Below, in pieces: positions 8,934-18,760 of a stretch of 41,066 bases of DNA. Made by a program: the position numbers and the translations under genes. The notes beneath the pieces are model-generated. The model did no database searches, had not been told where the DNA came from, and worked only from the letters and a program-made list of their open reading frames with translations. Position 1 is the stretch's first letter; each line of letters opens with the position of its first letter. Source of the DNA: Chara braunii (taxonomy: Eukaryota > Streptophyta > Charophyceae > Charales > Characeae); contig BFEA01000399.1 in the NCBI GenBank assembly GCA_003427395.1, positions 578,503 to 619,568 of the forward strand. The letters are read 5' to 3'.

Positions 8934-10903
8934 ATGGGCAAAGCAGTACTGATTGGACAGCACAGGGAGTTACTTTCACCAGAGCAGCTGACCAGAGTAT
9001 ACAAGGGGCTGCCGTTAACAAATTTGGAGATTCAGATGAAGTTTGATGGTATTGCTCCACTTCCTCAACCTCTATCTTTATGGCGGTTTGCTTTGCCTTT
9101 GGTCAGTCAGTTGAGCCTCACAGTAGGGTGTCTAATTATAGTGGTGTTTCACGGTGATTACCTTTCCCGTTGTTCCGAAAATGGCATCTACATCCAATCC
9201 ATAAAAGGACAACATCGTTCGTTAGTGGAAAAATGTATTGAGGATGGAATATTCCCAGAGGGGTTGGATCATGGCACATGCGTATCAAATGGTCGATCTG
9301 CTACTATCTCATTGAACGCCAAAGTGGATGATGTAGTAGTGCAGTGGCTGAAAGAAAGAACCGTAGTCGTTATTTTCCAAACTGAATCCAAAGCACTCAC
9401 GACCAAAATAAAAGAAATGTTCATCCGGATCTATGAAGATGGTACGCCAACCCGGCGGTAAATTCGTCTCTCAAAAGGGGGAGGTGAAATATGAGGGGGC
9501 GAATGTGTTTTCTTATGTAGCAACCACCAAAGACATCGCGGATTTTATGATAAACAAGGGAAGCGATACGGTTGTATTTAAGGATCTAAATGTGCCTGGA
9601 AGTCCAGACATTCGATACTCAGTTCAGTTTCGGAGATGGGCTACGAAAAAGGAGTTAGAAGATCTTAAAGCTCAAGAAGTCGTCGGTAAGTTTTGGGTAA
9701 TGGCCATTAGGGTATCCCTTCGTGCCATGTTCCACTTGCATTGGGCAGTTGAAACCTCCATGGCCAAAATCTTAAAGATATACCCTCCTCAGAAGGACAA
9801 CCATTTTCCTCGGTTGATGAATATCAAAATGGATTTAGCACCAGAGGCCAGACAGACGTGGAAGGATAAACTGGAATTTGAGAAGGATGGTGAGATCTTC
9901 AAACTTGAGTTTGGCTCTCAAGCCACGGATTGGTGTAAACAATGTCGATGGTATTATCACACCGAGGACAGGTTGACCTGCCCTCATCATCCACAAGATC
10001 ACACCACACAGGGCGCTTCATCCTTTTTCAGACCGTCCCAAAACCAGAAGGGAAAGCAAACGGCTAGTCCATCTCAACCCTCAGCAAGGCAGCCATCGGC
10101 TCCCCAACCCCCGCCTCTAGTGACTCCCCAACAGCTGGCACGGCCAGCGCTAACATTACATGGGCAACAGCCAGCGAGTCCTCCATGGAGCCCGCTAACG
10201 ACCTGACCAATGGGTCGGCCGTTAGGAGCACGTTTTAACATAGGATCATTTACGGCCGCAAGCTGCGAACCAGCAAGTCCCGATGCACATCCAAGTACCC
10301 CCACTGAACTCCCAAGGTGGGTATGGAGGGATCCCTCCTTTTGGTTTTTCGGGTTTTGGAATGCAGATGGGCCCAAGATTGTTCAATGGCAAATTTGCCA
10401 TGTCCGGTCCAATCATGGGTGGAGGTTCGCCGGCCTTTAGTGGCAGTCGGGTCAACCCAGTATTCGAACCCGAACTGCCACCGCCCAGGGTCTCAACCAC
10501 AGGCGAGGTTCCCCCTCCTCAAGGAGGGTCTAGCGGGAATGTAACGGGGATCCCAACATCAACGTCAACTCCAACCCCGACTCCTACAGAACAGCAGTGC
10601 CTAGCCCCTGGACAAACACAGGGAAATAAAGGCTCACACCGGCCCCCAGTCCCTGAACATGGAGTCGTTGTTGCTGACGCTGATGCTAACACAGAGGCTG
10701 AACAAGAAGTGGAAATGCAAGAAAACGTGAATGACTTACATGATCCACTCACAAGCTCAACAATGAGAGGTAGCAAGTGTCCAACGAAGCAGCGCCGCAC
10801 GCACGAGGCTGAACTGGAAGGAGAAAAATCTTCCAGATCTCTCACCTTTCCTAAAGGTGAATCATCAACTTCTTCAGTTGTACCAGCTTCTGAAACTTTG
10901 TGA
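8934..10903 (+). pseudogene. LINE-1 ORF1 (Gag-like RNA-binding protein), frameshifted
   Basis: ORF1 proteins package LINE RNA. Three overlapping open pieces make up this gene: 8934-9461, about 9450-10206 and about 10240-10903, each in a different frame, so at least two frameshifts are present (near 9455 and 10206-10240). The middle piece ends in a zinc-knuckle-like pattern, C-x2-C-x4-H-x6-C (WCKQCRWYYHTEDRLTC, about 9931-9981), preceded by the hydrophobic and acidic block usual in plant L1 ORF1 of DUF4283 type. The last piece is a low-complexity Gly/Pro/Ser/Thr tail. An ATG at 8934 is the natural start; no earlier in-frame ATG is seen. Confidence 0.75.
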
Positions 10904-11077
10904 CACCTGAATTAGATACAAATAGGGGAGTTTGGTTTAACAAATCGTGAAGGGATGGCCTCTGTTCCAAGGGAGGCAAGTACATCTATCAAACGGGTGG
11001 TACCAGTGATCTGCATCTTGGACACACAGGGGGCTTTAGTCCTTTGCTATCATGACTAAGGGAATAGGAGCCTGGTG

Positions 11078-11584
11078 ATGGCATCCTTCCCTACTGAACT
11101 CCCACCTAGCAATGAGGCAGTCTTCAAGTTGAGTTGCGTTAGAATGCTGTTGAAAAACAGATTTTCATGCCGGGTAGTACCTAATATTACAATGGGACGT
11201 GCACGTCGTGCAGTACGTCAGTTCCCGGCAGGGACCTGTCATCGGCTGTATGTCCCATTTGTAGATTTGCGGATTCCCCCGGATGCCTTTCCTGTTCTGG
11301 AGCGAGAAGGTGTGGTGTGGGTTCCAGGAAGGTGGTTTGATAGAGCAGATAACCCGAACTTGGCTACCATTCAGTTAGACGACGGTCTTCCTGCGGACTT
11401 TGTGGCGGAATGCAATCAGAAACTCAAAGGAAGGAACTTGGCATCTCCCTTTTTCCACGACAGTCTGTCTTCTCCATGGGATACGCCTCGAACCACCTTG
11501 GAGTTAAGATGTAGGAAAACTCCAGTGGCAGCGAGCGGTCCCGGTCATATCCATAAACATGTTGACCGGGCCCCGCACACATGA
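11078..11584 (+). CDS. LINE-1 ORF immediately before ORF2, ATGA overlap
   Basis: 168 residues from ATG 11078 (GTG at 11075 is in frame but less likely). The frame is intact and coding-like (VVWVPGRWFDRADNPNLATIQLDDGLP). It ends at TGA 11582-11584, which overlaps the ATG of the endonuclease ORF (11581-11583) as ATGA. It is probably the C-terminal part of ORF1, separated from 10903 by about 170 bp of decayed sequence, or a distinct small ORF. I recognise no domain. The overlap suggests ORF2 is translated by termination-reinitiation. Confidence 0.6.
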   Translation: MASFPTELPPSNEAVFKLSCVRMLLKNRFSCRVVPNITMGRARRAVRQFPAGTCHRLYVPFVDLRIPPDAFPVLEREGVVWVPGRWFDRADNPNLATIQLDDGLPADFVAECNQKLKGRNLASPFFHDSLSSPWDTPRTTLELRCRKTPVAASGPGHIHKHVDRAPHT

Positions 11585-12252
11585 ACCACATATCTGTCGC
11601 ATCCTGGAATGTACGGGGATTAGGAGATCAAAATGGAAGGGAGAAACGCAGCCGCCTTAGGTCTTGGATCCACTCGAATAAAGCACAGATCGTTTGTCTG
11701 CAAGAAACGAAACTATGTGCAGATAAAATAGCTGCTCTAGGAAGATGGTGGGACGATCCACAACTGTGGGGCCCTGCGGATGGGACGAAAGGGGGGACAA
11801 CGATTATGTTCCATCAAAACTTGGATTTCGAGTGGACTGATGAGTGGTTTGATAACTGGGGCCGCTGGGTTTAGGTTAAAGGGGTAATAGCAGACGAGTC
11901 ATGGGCCGTAATGTGCATGTATGCTCCATCAGAGAGGAGGGAACGACTCCGCCTCTTAAATGACTTAGCGGATGCCATCCCAGATGTAGTAAACCGGATC
12001 ATTGCCGGAGATTGGAACACGGTCTTGAACCCAGGCATAGACACTCGGCAGGTTCGGCCAATCCGTACGGATGCGAAAATCCTAATGGCCTTACTCGAAA
12101 GACATGGTCTAGTTGATGTTTACCGTGTAACACATCCTAATGACTATGGTTTTACGTGGCATCCCGCAAGCCGGCGACAACACACACTGAGTGGCGATCA
12201 GAGCCCCATCAAAAGGGGAATGGTTAACCACTGGCCTACGTGTCATTTCTAA
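11581..12252 (+). pseudogene. LINE-1 ORF2 N-terminus: APE-type endonuclease, decayed
   Basis: The endonuclease nicks target DNA to prime reverse transcription. The ORF2 start shows the SWNVRGLG and CLQETK signatures within the first 45 residues, then YAPSE (about 11923) and the GDWN version of the GDFN motif (about 12009). An in-frame TAG at 11872-11874 (GRWV then stop) interrupts it; the frame resumes unchanged. At the 3' end the usual S-D-H catalytic motif is replaced by GDQ (about 12199), followed by a stop at 12250-12252. The catalytic histidine is therefore lost and part of the domain appears deleted. The identification is secure; the enzyme is inactive. Confidence 0.85.
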
Positions 12253-12367
12253 GGGACTAGTGATTTTATCTATCATGAAGGCCTAACAAAGGAAAGAAGA
12301 GGAAAGGATTTGCAAACAGAAGATTGAGGATGCAGAAGCAAGGATAGGAAAACACCCTATTTCAGAT

Positions 12368-13760
12368 GTGTTTTGGTCTAGAAAGAGAACTCGATGGTTG
12401 CAAAAGTGGGAGGAGATACAGTTAAAAAGGCAGAAAGTATGGCAAGAACAATGCAAAGTACTAGGGATGAAAAAGTTGGACTGCATGTCAGAAGAAACCT
12501 TTGCGCTGGTTAATAAACAGACTACCCAACACCGAATAATGAAAGATCTCGCACATCCATTTGACCCAAATCTCCGCAAATCCTCAGAAATGGCAAGGAT
12601 GTGCGAGTACGCCATCACGTACTTTCGAGGCATCCTTACATCCCGCAGACCACCGGATGAGGCGAATCCGGACCTATCTGTGCTATCACCCTTTTGGGCA
12701 CACACAGAGACCCGTATCCCAACCCCAGGAAAAATGTCACTGGACAAGCCAGTTAAGAGAGAGGAACTGACGTACGCTGCCAAGCAAATGGCGAAAGGAA
12801 AAGCCCAAGGGGAAGATGGGCTCCCCATCGAGTTTTTCAGAAGTTTTGAAACTTATTGAGAGAGGATCTAGTAAGGCCCTAACGGGCACTAGGCTACCCG
12901 CATGCATGACTAAAGGGATTATTGCACTTCTCTTAAATAAAGGTGACAAGAGCAATATTCGGAACCGACGATCGATCTCCCTACTCAACACTGTATACAA
13001 GTTGCTAGCAAAAACTTTGGCCATTAGACTAGCTGAGTCACTGCCAGGTTTGGTAGGCGTGGACCAAGGAGCCTTTGTGAAGGGAAGGTCAATTTTGGAC
13101 AACATTGTCACTGTGATTGAATCAATGAAAATCATTCAAGGAGAACAACTAGATATGGAAGTTCTACTTTTGGATTTGGAGAAGGCCTACGACAAAGTAA
13201 GTTGGGCCTTCGTCCTGATAACATTGAGACATATGGGCATTTGCCCGAACTTCATGACATGGGTAAAGGTCATGTACTTTCATGTTACTGCCTCCGTGAT
13301 AATCAATGGCAGAATTCCCCCAGCCTTTCCATTGATGCGCTCACTACGGCAGGGTTGTCCATTAGCCCTTAGGCTACTGCTTTTTGTATTGCAGATGGAC
13401 GTTTTGTTGAATAACGTGAGATACAATGCCTATATAGTCGGACAGCGGATCCGTGGTCATACACAGTTTAAGGGGAGCGCCCTTGCAGATGAATTAACGA
13501 TTATATCCAAAAACACAGTAGGCTCTCTCACAAAGGTAAAAGAGATATTGATTGATTATTGTGGTCTATGTGAGGCTCGGGTGAACTGGTTAAAGTCAGT
13601 TTTTTTTATGCCTGATCAGTATGGGATGTGTGTGGATTTCGAGATGAAAAAGATCCCAGCTGACTTTTTGGAGAGGTTTTCGGGAGCGCAAATTTCAGTC
13701 CAAAAGTGTGCAGATACTCAAGACAAGTTGTTGTTGGGAAAGGTGGTACAGCGTATTTGA
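12368..13760 (+). pseudogene. LINE-1 ORF2 reverse transcriptase domain, frameshifted, catalytic Asp changed
   Basis: The region joins a linker helix-rich segment (12368-12840) to the RT palm after a frameshift near 12840. RT motifs appear in order: the start of the domain (GIIALLLNKGDKSNI), RRSISLLN, the first catalytic Asp in LLDLEKAYDKVSW (D at 13173), RQGCPL (about 13350) and motif C. Motif C reads ALADELTII: the second aspartate of the usual ADD is glutamate (GAA, 13491-13493). That change is expected to cripple polymerisation. The part between GLPIEFF and KLIERG is shorter than in relatives, which points to a deletion at the frameshift. The frame stops at 13758-13760. Confidence 0.88.
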
Positions 13761-15586
13761 AAGTGGAGAATTATCTATGGCTTGTTCCTGTTTGGCAGAG
13801 CCTTGATAATTAATCCATCTGTGTTCTCTCGACTTTGGTACACGGGTGCTGTGAGGCCCCTTGGGAAAAAAACAATGCAGTGCATCAAGACAGCGGCTTC
13901 CAAGTTCATATAGAAACCAGATGTTGTGGAAGATCAGGGCCACATGTCCAAATTATCGTGGGAAAAAATAACAGCAACGAAAAAGGAGGGCGGTCTTGCT
14001 GTTCTAGACCCCACATGACAGAATAACGCCTTGCTGTGTAAATGGCCGGTTAAAGCAGCCTTAGATACGGAAAACCGTAGTTGGGTCGCTCTAGCGGAGT
14101 ACATTTTCGTGAAAGATTGGGACTTGAGCAGGGGGAGGACGTATGGGCGGTGATGATGCTCCCAGCATACCAGCGACGGAGACCAAAGTCCCTCTTTTGG
14201 CAAGGAGTGATTCCGGCTTGGAAGACCCTCTCCCCAACACCTGTAAAAGAACCTCAAACGTGGGACGAAGTTCTGCTCCAACCCTTGTTCGAAAATCAAT
14301 GGATCATGAAGGAGGATGGCACGGTTTTTGCCATCACAGGTAGTGGGAATTTTGGGAGGGCACGGGTGGAGAGAGGAGTTTTGCGTATTGAGGATCTGTG
14401 GGATGACCTTAGTGTGGACAAGAAAAACGAATCAACACTTCGGAGGAAGTTGGGAAGGATGTGGCATGTAGGCTTGAGGCGGGCTGAGTTGATCAATGCG
14501 ATTCCAGAGGAGTGGAAACGTCTGCTGCAGGGCTCTGCCTCGAGACGACGATGGTACCGACCAGTTCTCAGTGTGTGCTCGGAGCTGCAGATCCCCAAGT
14601 ATGTTGGAGAAGGGCAGGTGGAAGTGTGGGAAGGGAAAGCTAGAGAAGGTTCCCATAACGGAAGCCTGACATTTAAAGAAGAACGAGGGGCAAGTGGCCC
14701 TTGTTTGTTAGAGGAGGTGAGAGTACTCCTACAGTTCTCAGCCGATGGGGCAGTCCATCCTACCTTGCTTATGAATGGGACTCCGATTCGACAAATGCGG
14801 TTGGATGTGGGACTGTACGGGTGGATGAGGATGAGGAAGGAACCGTTGTTACACCAATATAGCTTGAGACTGGGTATGGCGGTGCAGAGGGCAAAGGGGA
14901 GCACAACGGTCAAAATACAGAACGCACACCCTCTTTCCAGCGTTGGTATGACCCTCTCAGTGGATTACTACAAGGTTATGTGGAAAGTTTGTCAGCGATT
15001 ACCACGCAAAAAGTATTGGTCAGTGTTGTGGCAGATGATCCATCGGGCCCCACTGGATGCAGTATCCTTATTCACAAAAGGGATGGATGTGGATGTGCAG
15101 TGTGTGCGGTGTCATCGACATCCCGAAGACCACACTCTCCTTTGGGGAACTTGCCCTCTCTCTTTCAGGATCTGACGATGGTGGGGATATCACTGGAAGG
15201 TGCTGGGCGGTCCAGAGGAAGTGAAGTGGGATTTGGAATGGGCTGTAACGGGTAAGCTGCCTGACTCACTATCCTATGGGAAGGGGTGGGGCTATGTAGC
15301 AACGGTCATTCGGGCAGTGGCAATTTGGTGGATATGGAAAGAGCGGAACTCAATGTTGTTCCACAACAGATACTTCTCGGACAACGAGCTAAAAGGGGGA
15401 ATGAAAGCTACAGTCAGACACATAGCGGTGGTGGACTGGCGACGACGAGTGTTGTCGTTGGCTGAACCACAAAGATACAAGGCAAGGTTATGGTTTCTGC
15501 ATTCTTGGGCTAAGAAGAATCACTTGGTTGCAGTCTCTGCTGCAACAGGGAAACTTGTGTCGTCTCAATGGCTCAAGGCTGTTTAA
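13761..15586 (+). pseudogene. LINE-1 ORF2 C-terminal region with zf-RVT zinc finger
   Basis: After about 320 bp of heavily broken coding sequence (13761-14080), one frame is open from 14081 to 15586 except for TGA at 15173-15175. It carries the zinc finger typical of plant LINE ORF2, C-x2-C-x7-H-x6-C (CVRCHRHPEDHTLLWGTCP, about 15098-15155), and the usual terminal block IWWIWKERNSMLFHN (about 15325-15370). Such C-terminal domains help bind RNA during target-primed reverse transcription. The true ORF2 stop is TAA 15584-15586. The QPLFEN-x-W block near 14280 recurs in the minus-strand LINE at about 20280. Confidence 0.82.
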
Positions 15587-16051
15587 GTAGCTGGTTGCTC
15601 GAGTATTGTAGGATATTACCAATAGTCTATGTCACAGAAGGCATCGCAGTTAGAAGTTGTAGTTTTTGCTGAAGCTAGGCACACCACCCTTTACTATCCT
15701 AAATTAGGGGGATTTCTGCTTTAGTGGTATGTGACACGGGTTGGGTAGTAAATAAATAGAAGAACTATCCAGACCGAACCAACCTGGTCACTCGGTTGGC
15801 TCATGCCGTTTGGGGGAAGATATATTAGACTCGGGGACCCGCGGTAGGGTCAGGAAGGGTCGTCCGTAAATAAGTGGTCGTCTGAATGTTTTCATCTAGA
15901 AGTAGTCTGCAAGTTGATACCATGTTGGTCTGGCAGGTGGTGTGTTGTGACCATGTTTCATTTCATTTTGTTGTCTCGCCAGGTTGGTCTGGCAGTGAAC
16001 CTGATATAATAAATTGACATATTTTGTGCAAAAACAAAAATAAAAATAAAA
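15587..16051 (+). other. LINE-1 3' UTR and A-rich tail
   Basis: 465 bp of non-coding sequence ending in an A-rich tail of AAAAAC, AAAAAT and AAAAAG units (16028-16051). A tail of this kind marks the 3' end of a LINE insertion on the plus strand. Confidence 0.75.
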
Positions 16052-16094
16052 AGATCAACGGCCGAAATCTCCTAATTTGCGTAAGTGGGACCTT

Positions 16095-16200
16095 GCCCCG
16101 GTAAACCGTAGGCAGAGAGGGAGAAGAGGACAACAAACGTGGGGTTGTGACAAACTGTTTCGTCGGAGTTTCACCGAATCATCAGGAGGATGAACCCTCA
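16095..16200 (-). ncRNA. Hammerhead-ribozyme repeat, copy A (degenerate)
   Basis: Read on the minus strand, this copy carries a helix I hairpin (GAGG, loop GUUCAU, CCUC), the core box CUGAUGA, a helix II with loop UGAAACU and the second core box GAAAC. The closing pair of helix II is U/C rather than G/C, so this copy is slightly damaged. Downstream it continues into the conserved tail shared with copies B, D, E and F (ACAACAAACG, CCGTAGGCAG on the plus strand). Unlike B and D it is not bounded by (TA)n. Confidence 0.7.
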
Positions 16201-16523
16201 AGGGTCTGCAGAATCCCCTAACTGATTACACTGTAAGTAATAATACACCTTAACTCCGGTTGTGGTTAAGCATCAACGACTGTCCGACAACTGATACCTT
16301 GAGGTGGGCACCAACCACTGCCCTCAAGGTACCTGTAGCAAAAGTCAAAGCATACTATTACTCACCCACACCAGATGGAAAACTCTACAGACTGTCGGTT
16401 CACACCCCATCACAAGCAAGCAAAACACCCACGAACAAAGAAAGGTCTGTCACAGTCAAAAAATACACTCCAGACATGTCGCTGGCACTAGAGGCACAAC
16501 ATGGCCGTGTAGTGATGACGGCC

Positions 16524-16526
<3 letters not shown>
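16201..16526. other. Spacer between two hammerhead repeats
   Basis: About 325 bp separates copies A and B, which lie in direct orientation as the two ends of a retrozyme would. It holds a hairpin with ACCTTGAGG and its complement CTCAAGGT (about 16298-16331). No coding motif is seen; open frames here run into the TA tract and look spurious. Confidence 0.4.

Positions 16527-16559
<33 letters not shown>
16527..16559. repeat. (TA)n microsatellite
   Basis: About 16 TA units directly abut the 3' (minus-strand) end of hammerhead copy B. Confidence 0.97.
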
Positions 16560-16562
<3 letters not shown>

Positions 16563-16679
16563 CACAAACAGAACTGCCCGGTAAAACCGTAGGCAGAGAG
16601 AGAGATGAGGACAACAAACGAGGGGCTGTGACAAACTGTTTCGTCGGAGTTTCACCGACTCATCAGGAGGCTGAACCCT
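16560..16679 (-). ncRNA. Hammerhead ribozyme repeat, copy B (best core)
   Basis: On the minus strand the core is canonical. CUGAUGA (16666-16660) is followed by helix II, GUCGG (16659-16655) pairing with CCGAC (16647-16643) around loop UGAAACU, then GAAAC (16642-16638). Just 5' lies a short helix I hairpin, AGG loop GUUCAG then CCU(C). The strand after GAAAC (ACAGUUUGUCACA) would be the 3' side of helix III. Its partner is not directly 5'; the far end of the repeat has UGUGACAA, which pairs with UUGUCACA. (TA)n occupies the position where the cleavage site should be. Hammerheads self-cleave RNA; in plants they occur in retrozymes, non-autonomous retroelements that make circular RNAs. Activity of this copy is untested and the missing cleavage strand makes it doubtful alone. 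Confidence 0.8.
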
Positions 16680-16698
16680 ATATATATATATATATATA
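16680..16698. repeat. (TA)n microsatellite
   Basis: A short TA tract lies between the helix I side of hammerhead copy B and the terminal repeat of the next MITE. Confidence 0.9.
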
Positions 16699-16699
16699 C

Positions 16700-17427
16700 A
16701 GGGTTACCTGACCGAACGTTCGGGGGCCCCCGGGCTGGCCCCCGAACGTTCGGGCGTTCGGGGTCCCGTTCGGGGGCCGAACACCTCCAGGTTCGGCCCC
16801 CCCCAAATTTTTTTTCGGGACCAAAAAATAAGTTTTATTTTCTGAATTTTTTTTTGTGAGTTCTCTATGATGTAACCTACACGCCTATAAATTGTGAAGC
16901 CATTCTGCTAAGCCAAAAAAACATTAAAAATCGTCAACGATAGGGGTGTCAAAACGTGCTCGCCCACTCACTATTTTGATTTTTTTTCACTTTCAACTTT
17001 TTATTCTCACTTTATTTTTTTTTAATGATTTATTGATTATGTAAACTATATATCTGTAAATTTTCACGGCATTTATCAATGCCAAAAAATAATTAAAAAT
17101 CGGTAAAGATGGCGGTGTTGAAAAGGTGCTGGCACACTCACTCATTTTAATTCTCTTTTTATTTTTTCTTATTTTTATCATAGTGTTTATTTTCTGTATT
17201 TGATTTTTAATTCAAATTTCGTAAAGAGTTTGGATGTAGTGCCTAGGCAAATGTTGTTTAGTTTATTTTTCTCCACATCATAATTGTTTTTCGAAAGTTT
17301 TTGATTTTTTTTTTTTTTTTTTNNNNNTTTTTTTTTTTGGGTCCTCGTTCGGTATGAACGGCCGAACGCATCCCTAAGGAGTCCCATACATTCGGGCATT
17401 CGGCCCGTCTCGAACGTCGGTTACCCT
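16700..17427. mobile_element. MITE with CCGAACG-rich ends, left copy
   Basis: The ends are inverted repeats, AGGGTTACCTGACCG at the left and CGGTTACCCT at the right. GC-rich subterminal arrays of CCGAACG and palindromic CCGAACGTTCGG flank an AT-rich core. The core has two diverged repeats of roughly 200 bp, each containing a CGAGCACGTTTTG-like block and a TCACATCATAGAGAACTCAC-like block. There is no coding capacity and a 5-base gap at 17323-17327. It is the inverted partner of 17434-18137. Surrounding TA repeats hide any target duplication. Confidence 0.8.
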
Positions 17428-17433
17428 ATATAT

Positions 17434-18137
17434 AGGGTGGGGGTAATCGATGTTCGAGACGGGCCGAACGCCCGAACCCGAACGCCCGAACGTATGGGAC
17501 TCCTTGGGGATACGTTCGGCCGTTCGGGCCGAACGCGGACCCAGAAAAAAAAAAATCTACAGAAAAGATATGTTATGGAGAGTAATAAATTAAACAATAT
17601 TTGCCTGAGCATTACCTCCGAATTCCTTACCAAATTCGAAATAAATATAAAATACGAAAAATAAATACTAATAATAAAAATAAATAAAAATAAAAAGAGA
17701 ATTAAATTTTGCGAGCATGTTTTCGACACCGCCATCTTTGGCAATTTTTCTATTTTTTTTGGCATAGCTAAATGCCCTGAAAATTTTCAGATGTGTACTT
17801 CACATAATGCGAAACCCACTAAAAAAGTTTCAAAAAATAATAAAATTGTTTAGACCCCGAACTAAAGTGAAAACAAAAAGTAAAAAGTAAAAAAATACGT
17901 GGGCGAGCACGTTTTGGCCATCTTTGGCGATTTTTAATTCTTATTTGGGTTGGCCAAATGACTGGAAAGTTTACAGGCATGTACCTCACATCATAGAGAA
18001 CTCACGGAAAAAAATTCAGAAAACAAATAATTATTTTTAGGCCCCGAAATATTTTTTGGCGTGTACGTATGGACCCCGAACGCCTGTACGTATGGAGGTC
18101 TGCCCGGGGACCTCTGTACGTACGGGCTGGTGACCCT
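17434..18137. mobile_element. MITE with CCGAACG-rich ends, right copy (inverted)
   Basis: The reverse complement of this 704-bp element matches the left copy from the terminal AGGGT through the CCGAACG arrays, the AT-rich core and both internal repeats. It ends in GGTGACCCT, next to (TA)n. Only ATATAT separates the two copies, so together they form a palindrome of about 1.4 kb. A tandem GTACGTATGG-type motif near 18065-18120 is specific to this copy. Confidence 0.8.
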
Positions 18138-18760
18138 TTATATATATATATACAAAAGCACTCCTCTCCTTCCCTGAGCTTTGTCATGGGTACCATTTTC
18201 ATTCAGCCTTTGTTGTTATCATCGACAAGCCGGCCCCAGGTCCCTTTTCTTTTTTTTTAACAAAACATGCCCCCGCCAGTGTTAGTGGTGCTGATAAGAG
18301 CAAACACCACTAACACCTAGGAAGAGGCTCCATCTATTGGTGGGGAGCATCACCTGCTGGAAAACGGGTCCAGCGTCCCATTTACAGATTTGATATAGTG
18401 TACACAGAAGAAAAACAATTACGGGGGGGGTCCCTGCCAGCATTGATTACCTTGGGATCCAGGGGATTGACTGAGCGGGATATTTGGAAGGAAGGGGGAA
18501 CCTCTTCACCCTGAACCCGACGCCGGATACCTACTGATACACACTAGTCTCTCCCTCCCCCTCCCAGTTCCCCATACTTTCTTGTTTAGAGTGCTCATAC
18601 TGCCAGCATTGACTGCCCCATTCCGTAAAGGGGGGGATCACTGAACAGCGAAAAGAAAAAGGGTTGTTAGCAGAAGAAAAACCTCCATGGGGGGCTCCAG
18701 GGAGGAATTCCTTGTATGAGTAAGAAATGTGTAGAAGACTGGGTTACATGATTTTATCAT

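Larger units (their letters stand above)
8934..16051 (+). mobile_element. LINE-1 here: plant-type non-LTR retrotransposon, plus strand, decayed
   Basis: A nearly complete LINE: ORF1 with a CCHC-like motif, an upstream-overlapping ORF, APE endonuclease, reverse transcriptase, zf-RVT C-terminal region, 3' UTR and an A-rich tail (16028-16051). The 5' end is uncertain and may lie anywhere between about 8209 and 8934. Target-site duplications were not found. It shares motifs with the minus-strand LINE at 18245-24493 (QPLFEN-x-W), so both belong to one broad clade, but their ORF1s differ greatly. The element is dead: frameshifts, stops and active-site losses are present. Confidence 0.88.

Noticed and set aside
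16700-18137. CRISPR-like array of CCGAACG repeats
   Set aside because: Repeats are short, palindromic and irregular, lie at transposon ends, and the genome is eukaryotic.
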